A program made the position numbers and the translations under genes. A DNA stretch of 64,000 bases, from positions 3,844,001 to 3,908,000 of the forward strand of contig OY970234.1 of NCBI GenBank assembly GCA_963714125.1, read 5' to 3'. Source of the DNA: CAWCAW01 sp963714125 (GTDB lineage: Bacteria; Actinomycetota; Acidimicrobiia; Acidimicrobiales; UBA8190). Each line of letters starts with the position of its first letter. Position 1 is the first letter of the stretch. Under the pieces are notes generated by a model. It saw only the letters and a list, made by a program, of their open reading frames with translations. It did no database searches and was not told the DNA's origin. This document shows positions 40,919 to 50,012 of the stretch, in pieces.

Positions 40919-43531
40919 ATGGCTTTGGCCCGATTGCGTCGGTTCGTGTCCGGCGAGACCAACGGAAGTCACTTTGCCGCCGTGCTGTTCATGGGGCCGG
41001 CGGCTGCGGTCGCAATCCTCGGATTGCGGGTGCTGCACCTCGTCGCCCTCACACCGATCTGGCTGATCCCTGTCATCCTCGTCGTCGGACAGCTGCTGAC
41101 CACGTCGGCGGGGATCTGGCGCCACGAAGCCCCGAGCCGTCCGCGGCTGCATGTCTGGGTCGCCCTGCAAACCATCTTGGTGACAACGACGATTTACGCC
41201 ACCGGGTGGGGACCGGCATTGGCGATCGGACTGGTTCTCGTCGGTCAGGAGATGATCGCCATCACCGATTCGGCTTCAGAGCGCGCCGTATTGGGATGGA
41301 GCTTGTTTTGCCTGGCAGCCGGCGAGGCCGCCGTGGCTCTGCACTGGGCTCCATCGTTGCTTCCGATATCGGAGGGCTATGGCTTGGCTGCGCTCGTCGG
41401 TATCGGCATCATCTTCTCGAATCGATCCTTGCGTTCGGCCATGGCCGAATCCGAGGAGGCCGCGGCACTGACCGAACGACGCGAACGGCGCTTCCGAGCA
41501 CTGCTGCACAGCTCCACCGATCTCGTTTTCACCGTCGATGCCACCAACACGGTCACCTATGCGAGTCCTTCGTGCGTCAAGGTATTGGGGTATGAGCCCG
41601 ACGCATTGTTGGGCTTGGATGCAGGAGCATTGCTCCACGAGGGGGATTTGTCACTCCTGCAGAGCACCGCCGATGCATTCGCAACCACGGCGGGCGAATC
41701 ATCCGAGTTCGTGCTCCGCGTTCTCCACCGGGACCAAACGTGGCGTTGGCTCGAGGGGGTGGTGACAAATCTCCTCGACGATCCCTCTGTGCAGGGCTTG
41801 GTCGTGAACGCTCGCGACGTCACCGAACGCAAGGCTCGCTTGGAGCGCCAAGTGGCGATCTCCGAGCTCGGTCGCCAGGTCTTGCAGGCGACGTCCCTTG
41901 AGGAGTCGGATGCTGCCGCCATAGGCACGGTTATGCGCGTGTTGGATGCTCGCCAGTGTCGCGTTGAACGCGCTCAGGACCAAGGTGAGATGCGTGGCCG
42001 TCGAACCACCGTCGTCACCGCCTCAAGTCAACAGGACGAGCCTTTAGAGCTTTGCGTCGCTGTCGGTGATCCCGACCAACCTCTGGCCCACATCACCGCC
42101 ACCCGAAGCACGCCTTTTACCACCTGGGACACCGCGTTTGTCGAAGCCGTGGCCGGCGTCTTGATGTCGGCCACCTTGCGGTTCAACGCCGAAGAAGCGA
42201 TACGCCAGCAAGCCCTCCATGACTCGTTGACCGGTCTTCCCAACCGCACCTTGTTCAACGACCGATTGCAGCACGCATTGACCCGACACACTCGGACGTC
42301 AGGCTTTGTGGCCGTGCTCATCGCCGACCTCGACGGCTTCAAAAATGTCAACGACAGCCTCGGCCATCTGGCCGGTGACGCTCTGCTGCGAGCGGTAGCC
42401 GACCGGCTGCTCACGCATCTACGCGGGTTTGACACCATCGCTCGCCTCGGCGGCGACGAATTTGCCATTTTGTTCGATCAGCTCGAGTCCACGAGGCCCA
42501 CCAGTCAGCTAGCCCAGCGGGTCTTGGACGCGTTGGTCGAGCCGCTTCAGCTCCCGGACCGCGACGTCGCCATCGGGGCAAGCGTTGGCATCGCCTTTAC
42601 CAATCGTGCCGACGCCAAGGCCGAGCGGCTCCTGGCCGACGCTGATGCCGCCATGTACCAGGCCAAGCGCGAAGGGAAGGGCTGCTACCGGGTATTCGAA
42701 CCCGCCATGCACACCGCTGCGGTCGAAAGGATGAATCTCGAACAGGAGCTCCGCTCGGCCGTCCGGGGTGGCGCCCTGACGGTGAGCTATCAACCGATAA
42801 TCGAGACGAGTACGGGTCGAGTCACTTCTTTTGAGGCCCTGGCCCGGTGGCTCCACCCCACCCGAGGATTCGTTCCCCCCAGCAGCTTCATTCCGCTCGC
42901 GGAGGATTCGGGCCTCATTGTCGATCTCGGACGCACCGTGCTGGTCGAAGCCTGCCAACGAGTGTGTCAATGGCGTCGGTCGTTTCCCGGGCTCGAGCTG
43001 AGCATCGCCGTCAATGCGTCACGCCTTCAACTCGCTGACGCCAACTTTGTCGATCTTGTCGCCAATACGCTGGCCGATGCCGAGCTTCCCCCTTCCTCGT
43101 TGATCATCGAGATCACCGAGTCGATTCTGGCCAATGAACCCCTGCACGTCATGGCGACCCTCAACGTGTTACGTGGCATGGGCGTGCGTGTCGCCATCGA
43201 TGACTTTGGCACTGGCTATTCATCGTTTGCGGCCCTCGCCGATCTGCCCATCGACATCCTCAAGATCGACAAGCGCTTCGTTGACAACGTGGTGCTCGAC
43301 GATCAAGGACACGGGTTCGTCAGCGCCATGATGCAGCTGGCCGAGACACTGCAGCTCGACATCACCGCCGAGGGAGTCGAAAGCGTCCCCCAGCGCGACG
43401 CCCTTGTGCTGCTTGGATGCACCCACATCCAGGGCTACTTGATCTCACAGCCGCTGCCGGGTGACGACGTTGAGGCATTTCTCGCCGTCGCCACGGACAT
43501 GGGCCCGGTCGAGTCACGACTCAGTAGCTGA
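40919..43531 (+). CDS. Membrane PAS-GGDEF-EAL cyclic-di-GMP enzyme
   Basis: 870 residues. Residues 1-175 hold about six membrane helices; a PAS domain follows (about 190-310, FRALLHSSTDLVFTVDATNTVTYASPSCVKVLGYEPDALLG); then a GAF-like stretch to about 430. The diguanylate cyclase domain has an intact GGDEF at about 511-515 and an inhibitory RxxD site (RGFD) five residues before it. The phosphodiesterase domain has FEALARW (Glu near 639), NAS, EITES, DDFGTGYSS, KIDKRFV and TAEGVE. Both activities look intact, so net output must be set by its sensor parts. It is divergent from the RHH operon. Confidence 0.96.
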   Translation: MALARLRRFVSGETNGSHFAAVLFMGPAAAVAILGLRVLHLVALTPIWLIPVILVVGQLLTTSAGIWRHEAPSRPRLHVWVALQTILVTTTIYATGWGPALAIGLVLVGQEMIAITDSASERAVLGWSLFCLAAGEAAVALHWAPSLLPISEGYGLAALVGIGIIFSNRSLRSAMAESEEAAALTERRERRFRALLHSSTDLVFTVDATNTVTYASPSCVKVLGYEPDALLGLDAGALLHEGDLSLLQSTADAFATTAGESSEFVLRVLHRDQTWRWLEGVVTNLLDDPSVQGLVVNARDVTERKARLERQVAISELGRQVLQATSLEESDAAAIGTVMRVLDARQCRVERAQDQGEMRGRRTTVVTASSQQDEPLELCVAVGDPDQPLAHITATRSTPFTTWDTAFVEAVAGVLMSATLRFNAEEAIRQQALHDSLTGLPNRTLFNDRLQHALTRHTRTSGFVAVLIADLDGFKNVNDSLGHLAGDALLRAVADRLLTHLRGFDTIARLGGDEFAILFDQLESTRPTSQLAQRVLDALVEPLQLPDRDVAIGASVGIAFTNRADAKAERLLADADAAMYQAKREGKGCYRVFEPAMHTAAVERMNLEQELRSAVRGGALTVSYQPIIETSTGRVTSFEALARWLHPTRGFVPPSSFIPLAEDSGLIVDLGRTVLVEACQRVCQWRRSFPGLELSIAVNASRLQLADANFVDLVANTLADAELPPSSLIIEITESILANEPLHVMATLNVLRGMGVRVAIDDFGTGYSSFAALADLPIDILKIDKRFVDNVVLDDQGHGFVSAMMQLAETLQLDITAEGVESVPQRDALVLLGCTHIQGYLISQPLPGDDVEAFLAVATDMGPVESRLSS

Positions 43532-43534
43532 CAT

Positions 43535-44971
43535 TCAGTAATCGACGCGCCAGTGAGCCTGGCTTGATCCCCGGGGGACGAGAATGGGGTCGGGCCACCG
43601 CGATGGTGTGTGGGAGAACTGCACAGGCGGGGCGACCATGTGCACGTCCCCGAAGGGGCTCGGGGCATCGTAAGCAAAGGGCGCGCGCAGGGAATGCTCC
43701 TCGTCGCAGCCGGCCAACGTAGGGTCGACGGACCCGAGGGACCCGCACCACATCGCTGTTCTTGTCAGGTTGACAGTGACGTGCCACGAGCCGCCTTCAG
43801 TGGCCCGTTTGACCATGGCGGCCATGGCGCCAATGGCCCCCATGAACCCGGTGATGTAATCGTTGAGGAGAAAGGTCACCGGAAAACGAGGCTCGGCGGC
43901 ATTCCCCTCGATGCACATGAGCCCCGAGGCGGCCGATCCGTTCATGTCAAAGCCCCCCCGATGCGCCCAGGGACCCAACGAGCCATAGCAGCTGACCGAG
44001 ACATAGACGATGCCCGGATGACGATCGGCCAGTGCGGCCGGATCGAGCCCCCTTCGTTGCAGGCCTCCCACGCGATGGTTGTTGACCACGACGTCGGTCT
44101 CCTCCAACAGGTTTGCCAGGCGTTGTTGGCCGCGAGGGCTGTCGAGATCGATGTAGGCGCTGCGAGAACCGACATTCGCCTCCGCGTAGATGTGGTCATG
44201 CTCGTAGTCATTCGGTCTGGTAGCCCCGAGTACGTCGGCACCATGCTCGGCGAAGGTCCTCCCCACCGTAGGGCCGGCGATGGCATGGGTGAACGACAGC
44301 ACGCGCACGCCGTCGAACGGTCGACGGGAGGCGGTGAATTCCCGTACGGGTGCATCGCCGATGCGTTCGAGGCCGATAACGGGTTGGGCCGCCAACAGCG
44401 CCCCCTGGTCGTGTTGGCGCCACTCGTCGGGACTCCGCACCACCGTCAGCGGCAGGCCCGATGCACTGGCCTGCTCCTCAAGATCGAAAGCGTCCCAGGC
44501 TGCGATGGCGGCCGCCACTGCGGCGGCGTCGGGTGGCACGCCCAAGAATCGGCACCACTTGGCGGCCAAATGGGGGTACACAGCGGTGGCCATGACCCAA
44601 CGGCCATCGGCCGTGCGATAGGGCGACACCAAGAACGGGTTGTCGAGTACAAGCGGATGCGGAGCAGCCTCGCCGTTGAGCGTGGGGTGCCAAAAGGCAC
44701 CCGGGTTGATGCAGTGGATGGCCTGGCGGAGGTCGAGATGGAGCTGTTGCTCGGGGCCACCCCGGAGGCGATGCACAGCGACAGCGCCCACCGCCGAAGC
44801 CATGAGCGGGACGCCGATGCACGCACCCAGTCGGTGCACGGCAGGAACGATCGGATCCTGGCCCGCGAAGAAGACCGAAGCCCCAGCCACCGACGTCGAC
44901 AGGTCGACGACTGACAACAGGTCGTCCAGGGCGTGGCGCGGATCGAATTCGACCTGATCTGGCGGGCTCAT
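43535..44971 (-). CDS. Family III CoA-transferase (CaiB/BaiF) with permuted layout
   Basis: 478 residues. The segment from about 220, FDGVRVLSFTHAIAGPTVGRTFAEHGADVLG, is the normal N-terminus of a family III CoA-transferase and continues through HPGIVYVSVSCYG and FDMNGSAASGLM to LLNDYITGFMGAIGAMAAM, which keeps the catalytic-type Asp. The first 215 residues instead resemble the later part of such an enzyme (GACIGVPLMASAVGAVAVHRLRGGPEQQLHLDLRQAI, then the linker domain) and lack the Asp. So the order is C-part then N-part. It should move CoA between carboxylic acids. Coupled to the TetR gene by ATGA. Confidence 0.85.
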   Translation of the reverse strand: MSPPDQVEFDPRHALDDLLSVVDLSTSVAGASVFFAGQDPIVPAVHRLGACIGVPLMASAVGAVAVHRLRGGPEQQLHLDLRQAIHCINPGAFWHPTLNGEAAPHPLVLDNPFLVSPYRTADGRWVMATAVYPHLAAKWCRFLGVPPDAAAVAAAIAAWDAFDLEEQASASGLPLTVVRSPDEWRQHDQGALLAAQPVIGLERIGDAPVREFTASRRPFDGVRVLSFTHAIAGPTVGRTFAEHGADVLGATRPNDYEHDHIYAEANVGSRSAYIDLDSPRGQQRLANLLEETDVVVNNHRVGGLQRRGLDPAALADRHPGIVYVSVSCYGSLGPWAHRGGFDMNGSAASGLMCIEGNAAEPRFPVTFLLNDYITGFMGAIGAMAAMVKRATEGGSWHVTVNLTRTAMWCGSLGSVDPTLAGCDEEHSLRAPFAYDAPSPFGDVHMVAPPVQFSHTPSRWPDPILVPRGSSQAHWRVDY

Positions 44972-45606
44972 GGCGTCGCCTCAGGCGTAGTCATTGACTC
45001 GGCCGGGACGGAAAACTGCCGGAGTAGGGCGGCCACCGCCAGGGAACCGAGACCACCGTGAGCCAACGCCGCGGCGGCGGAGTCCGTCAGTACTTGGATA
45101 TCGCTGCCTTCACTGACGGCAACGATCATGCGCGCCAGCTCCTCGGGAGCAATGACAGGCACGCGCTGCACTCGTTCCAGCGACTCCACCACCAGGGCAG
45201 AGAGCTCGGAACGAACCCGCGCTTCATGCTCGACAAGGAGTCGAGCTACCTCCGGATGCCGAATGGCGTGCAGGGAGAACTCCATGGACACAAGGGTCCA
45301 TTGCCGGTCCACGGGGAGTGCCGCCACATTGCGCTGTGCGTCAAGGGCAGAGGCCAGATCTCCTGCCTTTGGCATGGCGCCACGGATCCACTCAGCCCTT
45401 TGCGACCAGCTGCGATCGAGCAACGCCAGGAACAAGGCCTCTTTGTTGGCGAAGTTTGAGTAAAAGGCACCCTTGGTCAGCCCGGCCCGGGCGCAGAGGT
45501 CGGGGATCGAGGTCGCTCCATAGCCCTGATCGGCGAATAACTCCATGGCGGCATCGAGAAGCGCAGTAACGGTGACGGGCCGGCGCTTGGTGACCCCACG
45601 TGGCAT
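44968..45606 (-). CDS. TetR-family transcriptional regulator
   Basis: 212 residues from ATG 45606, eight bases after a TATAAA box (45620-45615), fitting a leaderless mRNA. HTH: VTALLDAAMELFADQGYGATSIPDLCARAGLTKGAFYSNFANKEALFLALLD, of the AcrR-like style (GAFYSNFANKEAL). Its stop overlaps the start of the CoA-transferase gene by four bases, so it likely represses that gene and itself, with an acyl-CoA or aromatic acid as a possible ligand (inference). Confidence 0.92.
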   Translation of the reverse strand: MPRGVTKRRPVTVTALLDAAMELFADQGYGATSIPDLCARAGLTKGAFYSNFANKEALFLALLDRSWSQRAEWIRGAMPKAGDLASALDAQRNVAALPVDRQWTLVSMEFSLHAIRHPEVARLLVEHEARVRSELSALVVESLERVQRVPVIAPEELARMIVAVSEGSDIQVLTDSAAAALAHGGLGSLAVAALLRQFSVPAESMTTPEATP

Positions 45607-45627
45607 GACCCCAGTTTATACAGTACT

Positions 45628-45653
45628 GATCGGTATGCAATACCTATCGGTAT
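45628..45653. promoter_or_regulatory. TetR operator candidate
   Basis: GATCGGTAT (45628-45636) and ATACCTATC (45640-45648) form an inverted repeat with one mismatch around GCA. A third half-site GGTAT follows at 45649-45653. The array covers the -35 region of the TetR gene. Confidence 0.65.
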
Positions 45654-45760
45654 TTTATTGACAGTCGGGCCGACACCCACGCCAGTTTGCGGTGCCTGCC
45701 GTCGTACCGCCGCACAGGCGCAGAGGGACGAGACTGGCGCACTACCCAAGGAGCACAGTG

Positions 45761-46273
45761 ATGGCGAGTACAGACGTCCTGGTCGATGCGTTTGAACGAA
45801 TTCGTGACGCGGTCTACCCCGCCGTCAATGGCCTCTCTGTCCAAGACCTGACGTTTCGCCCCAACGGATGGACCAACTCCATCAGCTGGCTCGTCTGGCA
45901 CCTGACCCGCATTGAAGACGACCACGTCGCCGGATTGCGAGCGGACGAGCAGGTGTGGACGGTGGACGGGTGGTTTGAGCGGTTCGCGCTCCCCTTCGAC
46001 CCGTTTGACACCGGCTACGGGCACGGGCCCGAGGACGTCTCCAAGGTCGTCGCCGACGCGTCATTGCTCCTCGGCTACTTCGAGGCCGTCCACGAACGGA
46101 CCATGAGCTACGTCCGTAGCCTCACCGAATCGGACCTCGAAGAAGTGATCGATAGCTCCTGGAACCCGCCGGTCACCAGAGTGGTCCGGCTGGTGAGTGT
46201 GATTGCCGATGATCTCCAGCACGTGGGACAGGCCGCTTACGTGCGGGGCATGATTCAGGGCTCGGGAATCTGA
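45761..46273 (+). CDS. DinB-family / mycothiol-transferase-like protein (DUF664)
   Basis: 170 residues from ATG 45761 with AAGGAG six bases upstream (GTG 45758 is adjacent). The DinB four-helix fold shows LVDAFERIRDAVYPAVNGLSVQDLTFRP, then SWLVWHLTRIEDDHVAGL with the first metal His, and DDLQHVGQAAYVRGM with the third. In actinobacteria the DUF664 branch contains putative mycothiol-dependent enzymes. Substrate unknown. It is divergent from the TetR gene. Confidence 0.87.
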   Translation: MASTDVLVDAFERIRDAVYPAVNGLSVQDLTFRPNGWTNSISWLVWHLTRIEDDHVAGLRADEQVWTVDGWFERFALPFDPFDTGYGHGPEDVSKVVADASLLLGYFEAVHERTMSYVRSLTESDLEEVIDSSWNPPVTRVVRLVSVIADDLQHVGQAAYVRGMIQGSGI

Positions 46274-46324
46274 TGGCGCGAGATGAACACCTCTGCCCTG
46301 TTGAGCGAAAGACTCGAGCCCGGC

Positions 46325-48058
46325 TCAGAGCAGGCCGACGTTCTGCTCGACGGTTTCGATGACGTCGTCCAACTTCCCACTCAGTACTTGTTTCAACATG
46401 CTCAGCGTGAACCCTTTGGCTGTTTCCAGCGGGACGTGGGAGGGCAAGGCCAAGGCGTAGGGCTCGACCACCACGTCCACGACGACCGGCCCGGCGCTAT
46501 GACTGAGCGCGTCGGTTAAGGCATCACGCAGCTCGCCTGGCTCCTCAACCCGAATGCCCCGGGCTCCGAGTGCCGTGGCAACCTGGCTGAAGTCGGGGTT
46601 CACGAAATCGGTCCCGAAGGGGACGAAGCCAGCTTCTTGTTGCTCGATGTTGACGAAATCGAGCATGCCGTTGTTGAAGATCACGTTCACAACGCGGGTT
46701 CGCCTTTGCACCTGGGTGAGCAGATCACCGAGCCCGAGCATGGTGAAGCCGCCGTCGCCGCACAGAGCGATGACCTGCCGGCCGGGAAACGACAGCGCCG
46801 CACCGAAGGCGTTCGGCGACGCGCTGGCCATGGAGGCCCAGGTGAGCGAGCCGAACAAGCGGCGATGGCGCCCATAGGTAATGTGGCGCGCCGCCCAGAT
46901 GCAGGGCGTGCCGGTGTCCACCGTAAAGATGGCGTCGTCGTCGGCCAACTCGGACAGAGTGGCGGCAACAAACTCCGGCCGGATCGGCTTGATGCCAGGG
47001 CCCTTGGTGACGTAGTGGCGCAGGCGGCGACGCGCATGCTCGGTGTGCGTCACGTGCTCACGCAGGAAGTGATCGTCGTCCTTGTCCTTGACCAGCGGGG
47101 CGAGGGCACGCAAGGTGGCCGGTACATCGCCGACCACGGCGAGCTCGAGCGGAGCCCGGCGTCCGATGTGTTCGGGGTCGCGATCGACCTGAATGGTCTT
47201 CACCGTCTTGTGGGGGAGGAAGGCGCTGAAGGGAAAGTCCGTTCCGAGCATCAGGAGCACCTCGGCACCGTTGATGGCATTGTGGCAGCCGCCGTAACCG
47301 AGTAGGCCGGTCATGCCCACCGCGTTGGGATTGTCGTACTCGAGCCACGGCTTTCCCTTGAAGCTGTAGCCGACTGGCGCCTTGAGCCGGGCCGCCAGCT
47401 CACGCACCTCGTCTTGGGCCTGCGCGCAGCCGTCCCCACCGAAGATGGCCACGGTGTTGGCGTTATTGATGAGCTCGGCCATGGCGGCGAGGTCGGCCGC
47501 TGAGGCTGGGCCGATTGTCCTGGCCGGAAGCGGTACATGCAGCGACCCCAAAGGCGCGTCGGCGGCGGCCACGTCGCCCGGCACAGAGATGACCACCGGG
47601 CCCCGTTGGGCGACAGCGGTGGTGATAGCGGTGCTCACCATCGGCCGCAGCTGCTCAGGGTTGATGAGCCGTCCGATGTACAGGGCGGCCGTGTCGAAGA
47701 ACTTGTACGGGTTCAGTTCCTCCAATGCGCCCGAGTCGATCAACGAGGATTCGACGTCTCCGGCGATGGCAATGACGGGTGCGCCTTCCCGGCGCGCATC
47801 GATAAGCCCGTTGATGAGGTGTGTTACCCCGGGTCCGGCCGTCCCGCACACCGCCACCGGGTTTCCCGTCAACCGGGCCTCAGCGACAGCGGCGAACACC
47901 CCGTACTCCTCATGGCGGACATGGACGAAATCGACGGAGCCATTGCGGCGCAGCGCGTCGATGACAGGGTTCAGCGCGTCGCCCACGATCCCGTAGCATC
48001 GCCGGACCCCCGCGGCCGAGAGCATCTCCCACATGCCTTCTGCTACGGACTTCGCCAT
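46325..48058 (-). CDS. poxB: ThDP-dependent pyruvate oxidase/dehydrogenase (PoxB-like)
   Basis: 577 residues, the usual length. Three domains: Pyr domain with the catalytic Glu in HVRHEEYGVFAAVAEARLTG; central FAD-type Rossmann domain (about 190-330); PP domain with the ThDP motif GDGGFTMLGLGDLLTQ...NNGMLDFV. Best match is pyruvate dehydrogenase (quinone), which oxidises pyruvate to acetate and CO2 at the membrane; the C-terminus (TLSMLKQVLSGKLDDVIETVEQNVGLL) looks like the lipid-activated tail of PoxB. Acetolactate synthase is less likely because of this tail and the single-subunit setting. Confidence 0.93.
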   Translation of the reverse strand: MAKSVAEGMWEMLSAAGVRRCYGIVGDALNPVIDALRRNGSVDFVHVRHEEYGVFAAVAEARLTGNPVAVCGTAGPGVTHLINGLIDARREGAPVIAIAGDVESSLIDSGALEELNPYKFFDTAALYIGRLINPEQLRPMVSTAITTAVAQRGPVVISVPGDVAAADAPLGSLHVPLPARTIGPASAADLAAMAELINNANTVAIFGGDGCAQAQDEVRELAARLKAPVGYSFKGKPWLEYDNPNAVGMTGLLGYGGCHNAINGAEVLLMLGTDFPFSAFLPHKTVKTIQVDRDPEHIGRRAPLELAVVGDVPATLRALAPLVKDKDDDHFLREHVTHTEHARRRLRHYVTKGPGIKPIRPEFVAATLSELADDDAIFTVDTGTPCIWAARHITYGRHRRLFGSLTWASMASASPNAFGAALSFPGRQVIALCGDGGFTMLGLGDLLTQVQRRTRVVNVIFNNGMLDFVNIEQQEAGFVPFGTDFVNPDFSQVATALGARGIRVEEPGELRDALTDALSHSAGPVVVDVVVEPYALALPSHVPLETAKGFTLSMLKQVLSGKLDDVIETVEQNVGLL

Positions 48059-48200
48059 CGGCTCACCGCCACCGCATCGGGCCGCCCTCGGCGGCGATCT
48101 ACCCGCTGGAATCTAATGAGTTTGGCAAACCCGTGTCGCAATGTCCGCGTAGGATTGCCGGCATAGAACTCAAGAATCTCATCACCTCGACTTCACGGTC

Positions 48201-48530
48201 GTGACAGAGCTTCCGGCTATTACAAACGTCCACGTTCAGCCATCGAACGTGGACATCGGCGTACGTAGTGGAGAACCCTTGATGAGGGCTGCGGAACGGC
48301 TTGGCTTTTACTGGCCGACCATCTGTCATGGCCAAGCCGTCTGCACGGCCTGCTGGATCGAGGTAGAGGATATGGAGGCCTTCGAGCCGCCGGGAATGCT
48401 TGAGCTCAACGGCCTCAAGCTCTTCGAGGGCCGATCCTTCTATGTCGGCAAACACATCCGCCTGGCATGCCAGGCCCGCCCCATCGTGGACACGGTGGTG
48501 TCCAAACGAGGTGTCAGGCTGGCGTCATGA
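48201..48530 (+). CDS. 2Fe-2S ferredoxin
   Basis: 109 residues from GTG 48201. The cluster ligands are in TICHGQAVCTACWIEV (Cys-X5-Cys-X2-Cys) and the fourth in RLACQARP. The Cys-X5-Cys spacing resembles the adrenodoxin or bacterial redox-partner type more than plant type (X4). Probable electron donor to the Rieske oxygenase encoded convergently 25 bases away. No ferredoxin reductase gene is in the window. Confidence 0.88.
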   Translation: MTELPAITNVHVQPSNVDIGVRSGEPLMRAAERLGFYWPTICHGQAVCTACWIEVEDMEAFEPPGMLELNGLKLFEGRSFYVGKHIRLACQARPIVDTVVSKRGVRLAS

Positions 48531-48554
48531 GCCAGGCGCAGCATCAGGCCTTCG

Positions 48555-49877
48555 CTATGCGGAGAGGTACTGGTCGAGGACGCGGTGGTGGTGGATCAAG
48601 TTGGCTTCCTGCACAGGATTGAGCATGGCGCCTCGGAACCCTTTGGACTTCATGCCCGTTGTCACCTCGACAAAGTTTCCGAAGTCCTGGTTGTTGATCA
48701 AACCCCAGTTCTTGGTGGTCCAGTCCTCATAGAACTTGCGCTCGATGGGTTTCGGTTCGAAATCCTTCGGTCTCCACTCCAGAGCCCAGAAATCGAGCAG
48801 TGTGCTGTTGGGGTCCAACCCGTTGGGCCGAGCACGGTACAAGGTGGCATTGCCGTGGGTGATGGGCCCGAGAAGGTTCGGAAACAGGTGGATGGTCCCT
48901 GCCCCACGGAGGTCCTTGTCCGTCAAGCCCTCGACATCGATCCCGCCACGGCGCATGGCATTCAGTCTGAGTTCGTCAAAAACCTTGGCGACAGATTTTC
49001 CGGGAGGTGGTCCGTCTCTCTTTAGGGCTTCCAGCACCGCCTGGTCCTCGCGTGGGAAAAGGCCGGCGATGGCGTCGACGCGTTCGGCCAGGAGCTCCGC
49101 CGGATCGACGTCCTCTTTGCTGATGCCGAGACGAGGACTCGGACCACCTTCACGTTGGCGTTCTTCGGGAACGTAATAGCAGCTGTGTTGACCTATCTGT
49201 TCGTAGGTGAAGATCGTGTCATTAAACCAGGTGAGCATCTGGGGATGCAGAGACTGCGGGTGATATCCCTCGTTGAACGCATCAACCGCTGTCTTCCAGT
49301 TGCACTCGAAGACGATGGTTCGATAGGAGCGGAAGCGCAGGTTGTGAAACCGATACGTGGCGAAACGGTCAGGAATGTCCCCGAGGAACGACTCGAAGGA
49401 CGCACAGTTCGGGTCCATGTTCACAAAGACAAAGCCCCCCCATCGGCCCACGTGGACTTCACCGAGCCCGACGAGATCGTCCGCCATCGCTTCGGGAAAC
49501 TCGTGGCGGTCAACCACTTCGACGATCTCGCCTTCGAAGCTCCAGCGCCACCCGTGATAAGGACAACGGATCTGGGAGGTGGCGAAGCTCCCCGCACCCG
49601 ATGCCAAGCGGGTACCACGATGCGGGCAGGAATTGAAGAAGGCTTTGATGTCAGTTTGGTCACTGCGAACGACCAGGATCGACTGATCACCGATGGTGTA
49701 CTCGACAAAGTCGCCGGGGTTGGGAATCTCCTCTTCTCGGCATGCCACCTGCCACACCCGAGGCCACAAACGCTCCATCTCGAGGTCGAAGAACTCCTGC
49801 GAGGTGTATCGGGCGCCCGGAACGACCACCAAACCGCCCGCTTGTCGTAACGCGTACCGGTCGTCGGTGATTGTCAT
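48555..49877 (-). CDS. Rieske non-heme iron oxygenase, alpha subunit
   Basis: 440 residues, full length. The Rieske cluster motif is CPHRG (Cys84, His86) and CPYHGW (Cys105, His108). The mononuclear iron site is NWKTAVDAFNEGYHPQSLHP with bridging Asp199, His206 and His211, and a later Asp in NNQDFGNF as probable third ligand. Such enzymes hydroxylate aromatic acids, terpenoids or quaternary amines using O2 and electrons from a ferredoxin. No small (beta) subunit gene is present, so a homotrimeric type is likely. Flanked by CoA-transferase and ferredoxin genes, which fits a catabolic role. Confidence 0.95.
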   Translation of the reverse strand: MTITDDRYALRQAGGLVVVPGARYTSQEFFDLEMERLWPRVWQVACREEEIPNPGDFVEYTIGDQSILVVRSDQTDIKAFFNSCPHRGTRLASGAGSFATSQIRCPYHGWRWSFEGEIVEVVDRHEFPEAMADDLVGLGEVHVGRWGGFVFVNMDPNCASFESFLGDIPDRFATYRFHNLRFRSYRTIVFECNWKTAVDAFNEGYHPQSLHPQMLTWFNDTIFTYEQIGQHSCYYVPEERQREGGPSPRLGISKEDVDPAELLAERVDAIAGLFPREDQAVLEALKRDGPPPGKSVAKVFDELRLNAMRRGGIDVEGLTDKDLRGAGTIHLFPNLLGPITHGNATLYRARPNGLDPNSTLLDFWALEWRPKDFEPKPIERKFYEDWTTKNWGLINNQDFGNFVEVTTGMKSKGFRGAMLNPVQEANLIHHHRVLDQYLSA

Positions 49878-50000
49878 CAGCTTCTATCCCTTCGGATCGT
49901 GACGCCGGCCTGGTATCCACCCGGCTCTGCGGGGCCACAATAACGAGTCGACGCGTCTAAGGCATTACGCGCACAAGCGACAACATGCGAGCTATCTCGT

Positions 50001-50006
50001 TATTCT
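50001..50006 (+). promoter_or_regulatory. -10 box of a leaderless CoA-transferase transcript
   Basis: TATTCT lies six bases before GTG 50013 with no ribosome site between. Confidence 0.5.
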
Positions 50007-50012
50007 GGAAAC

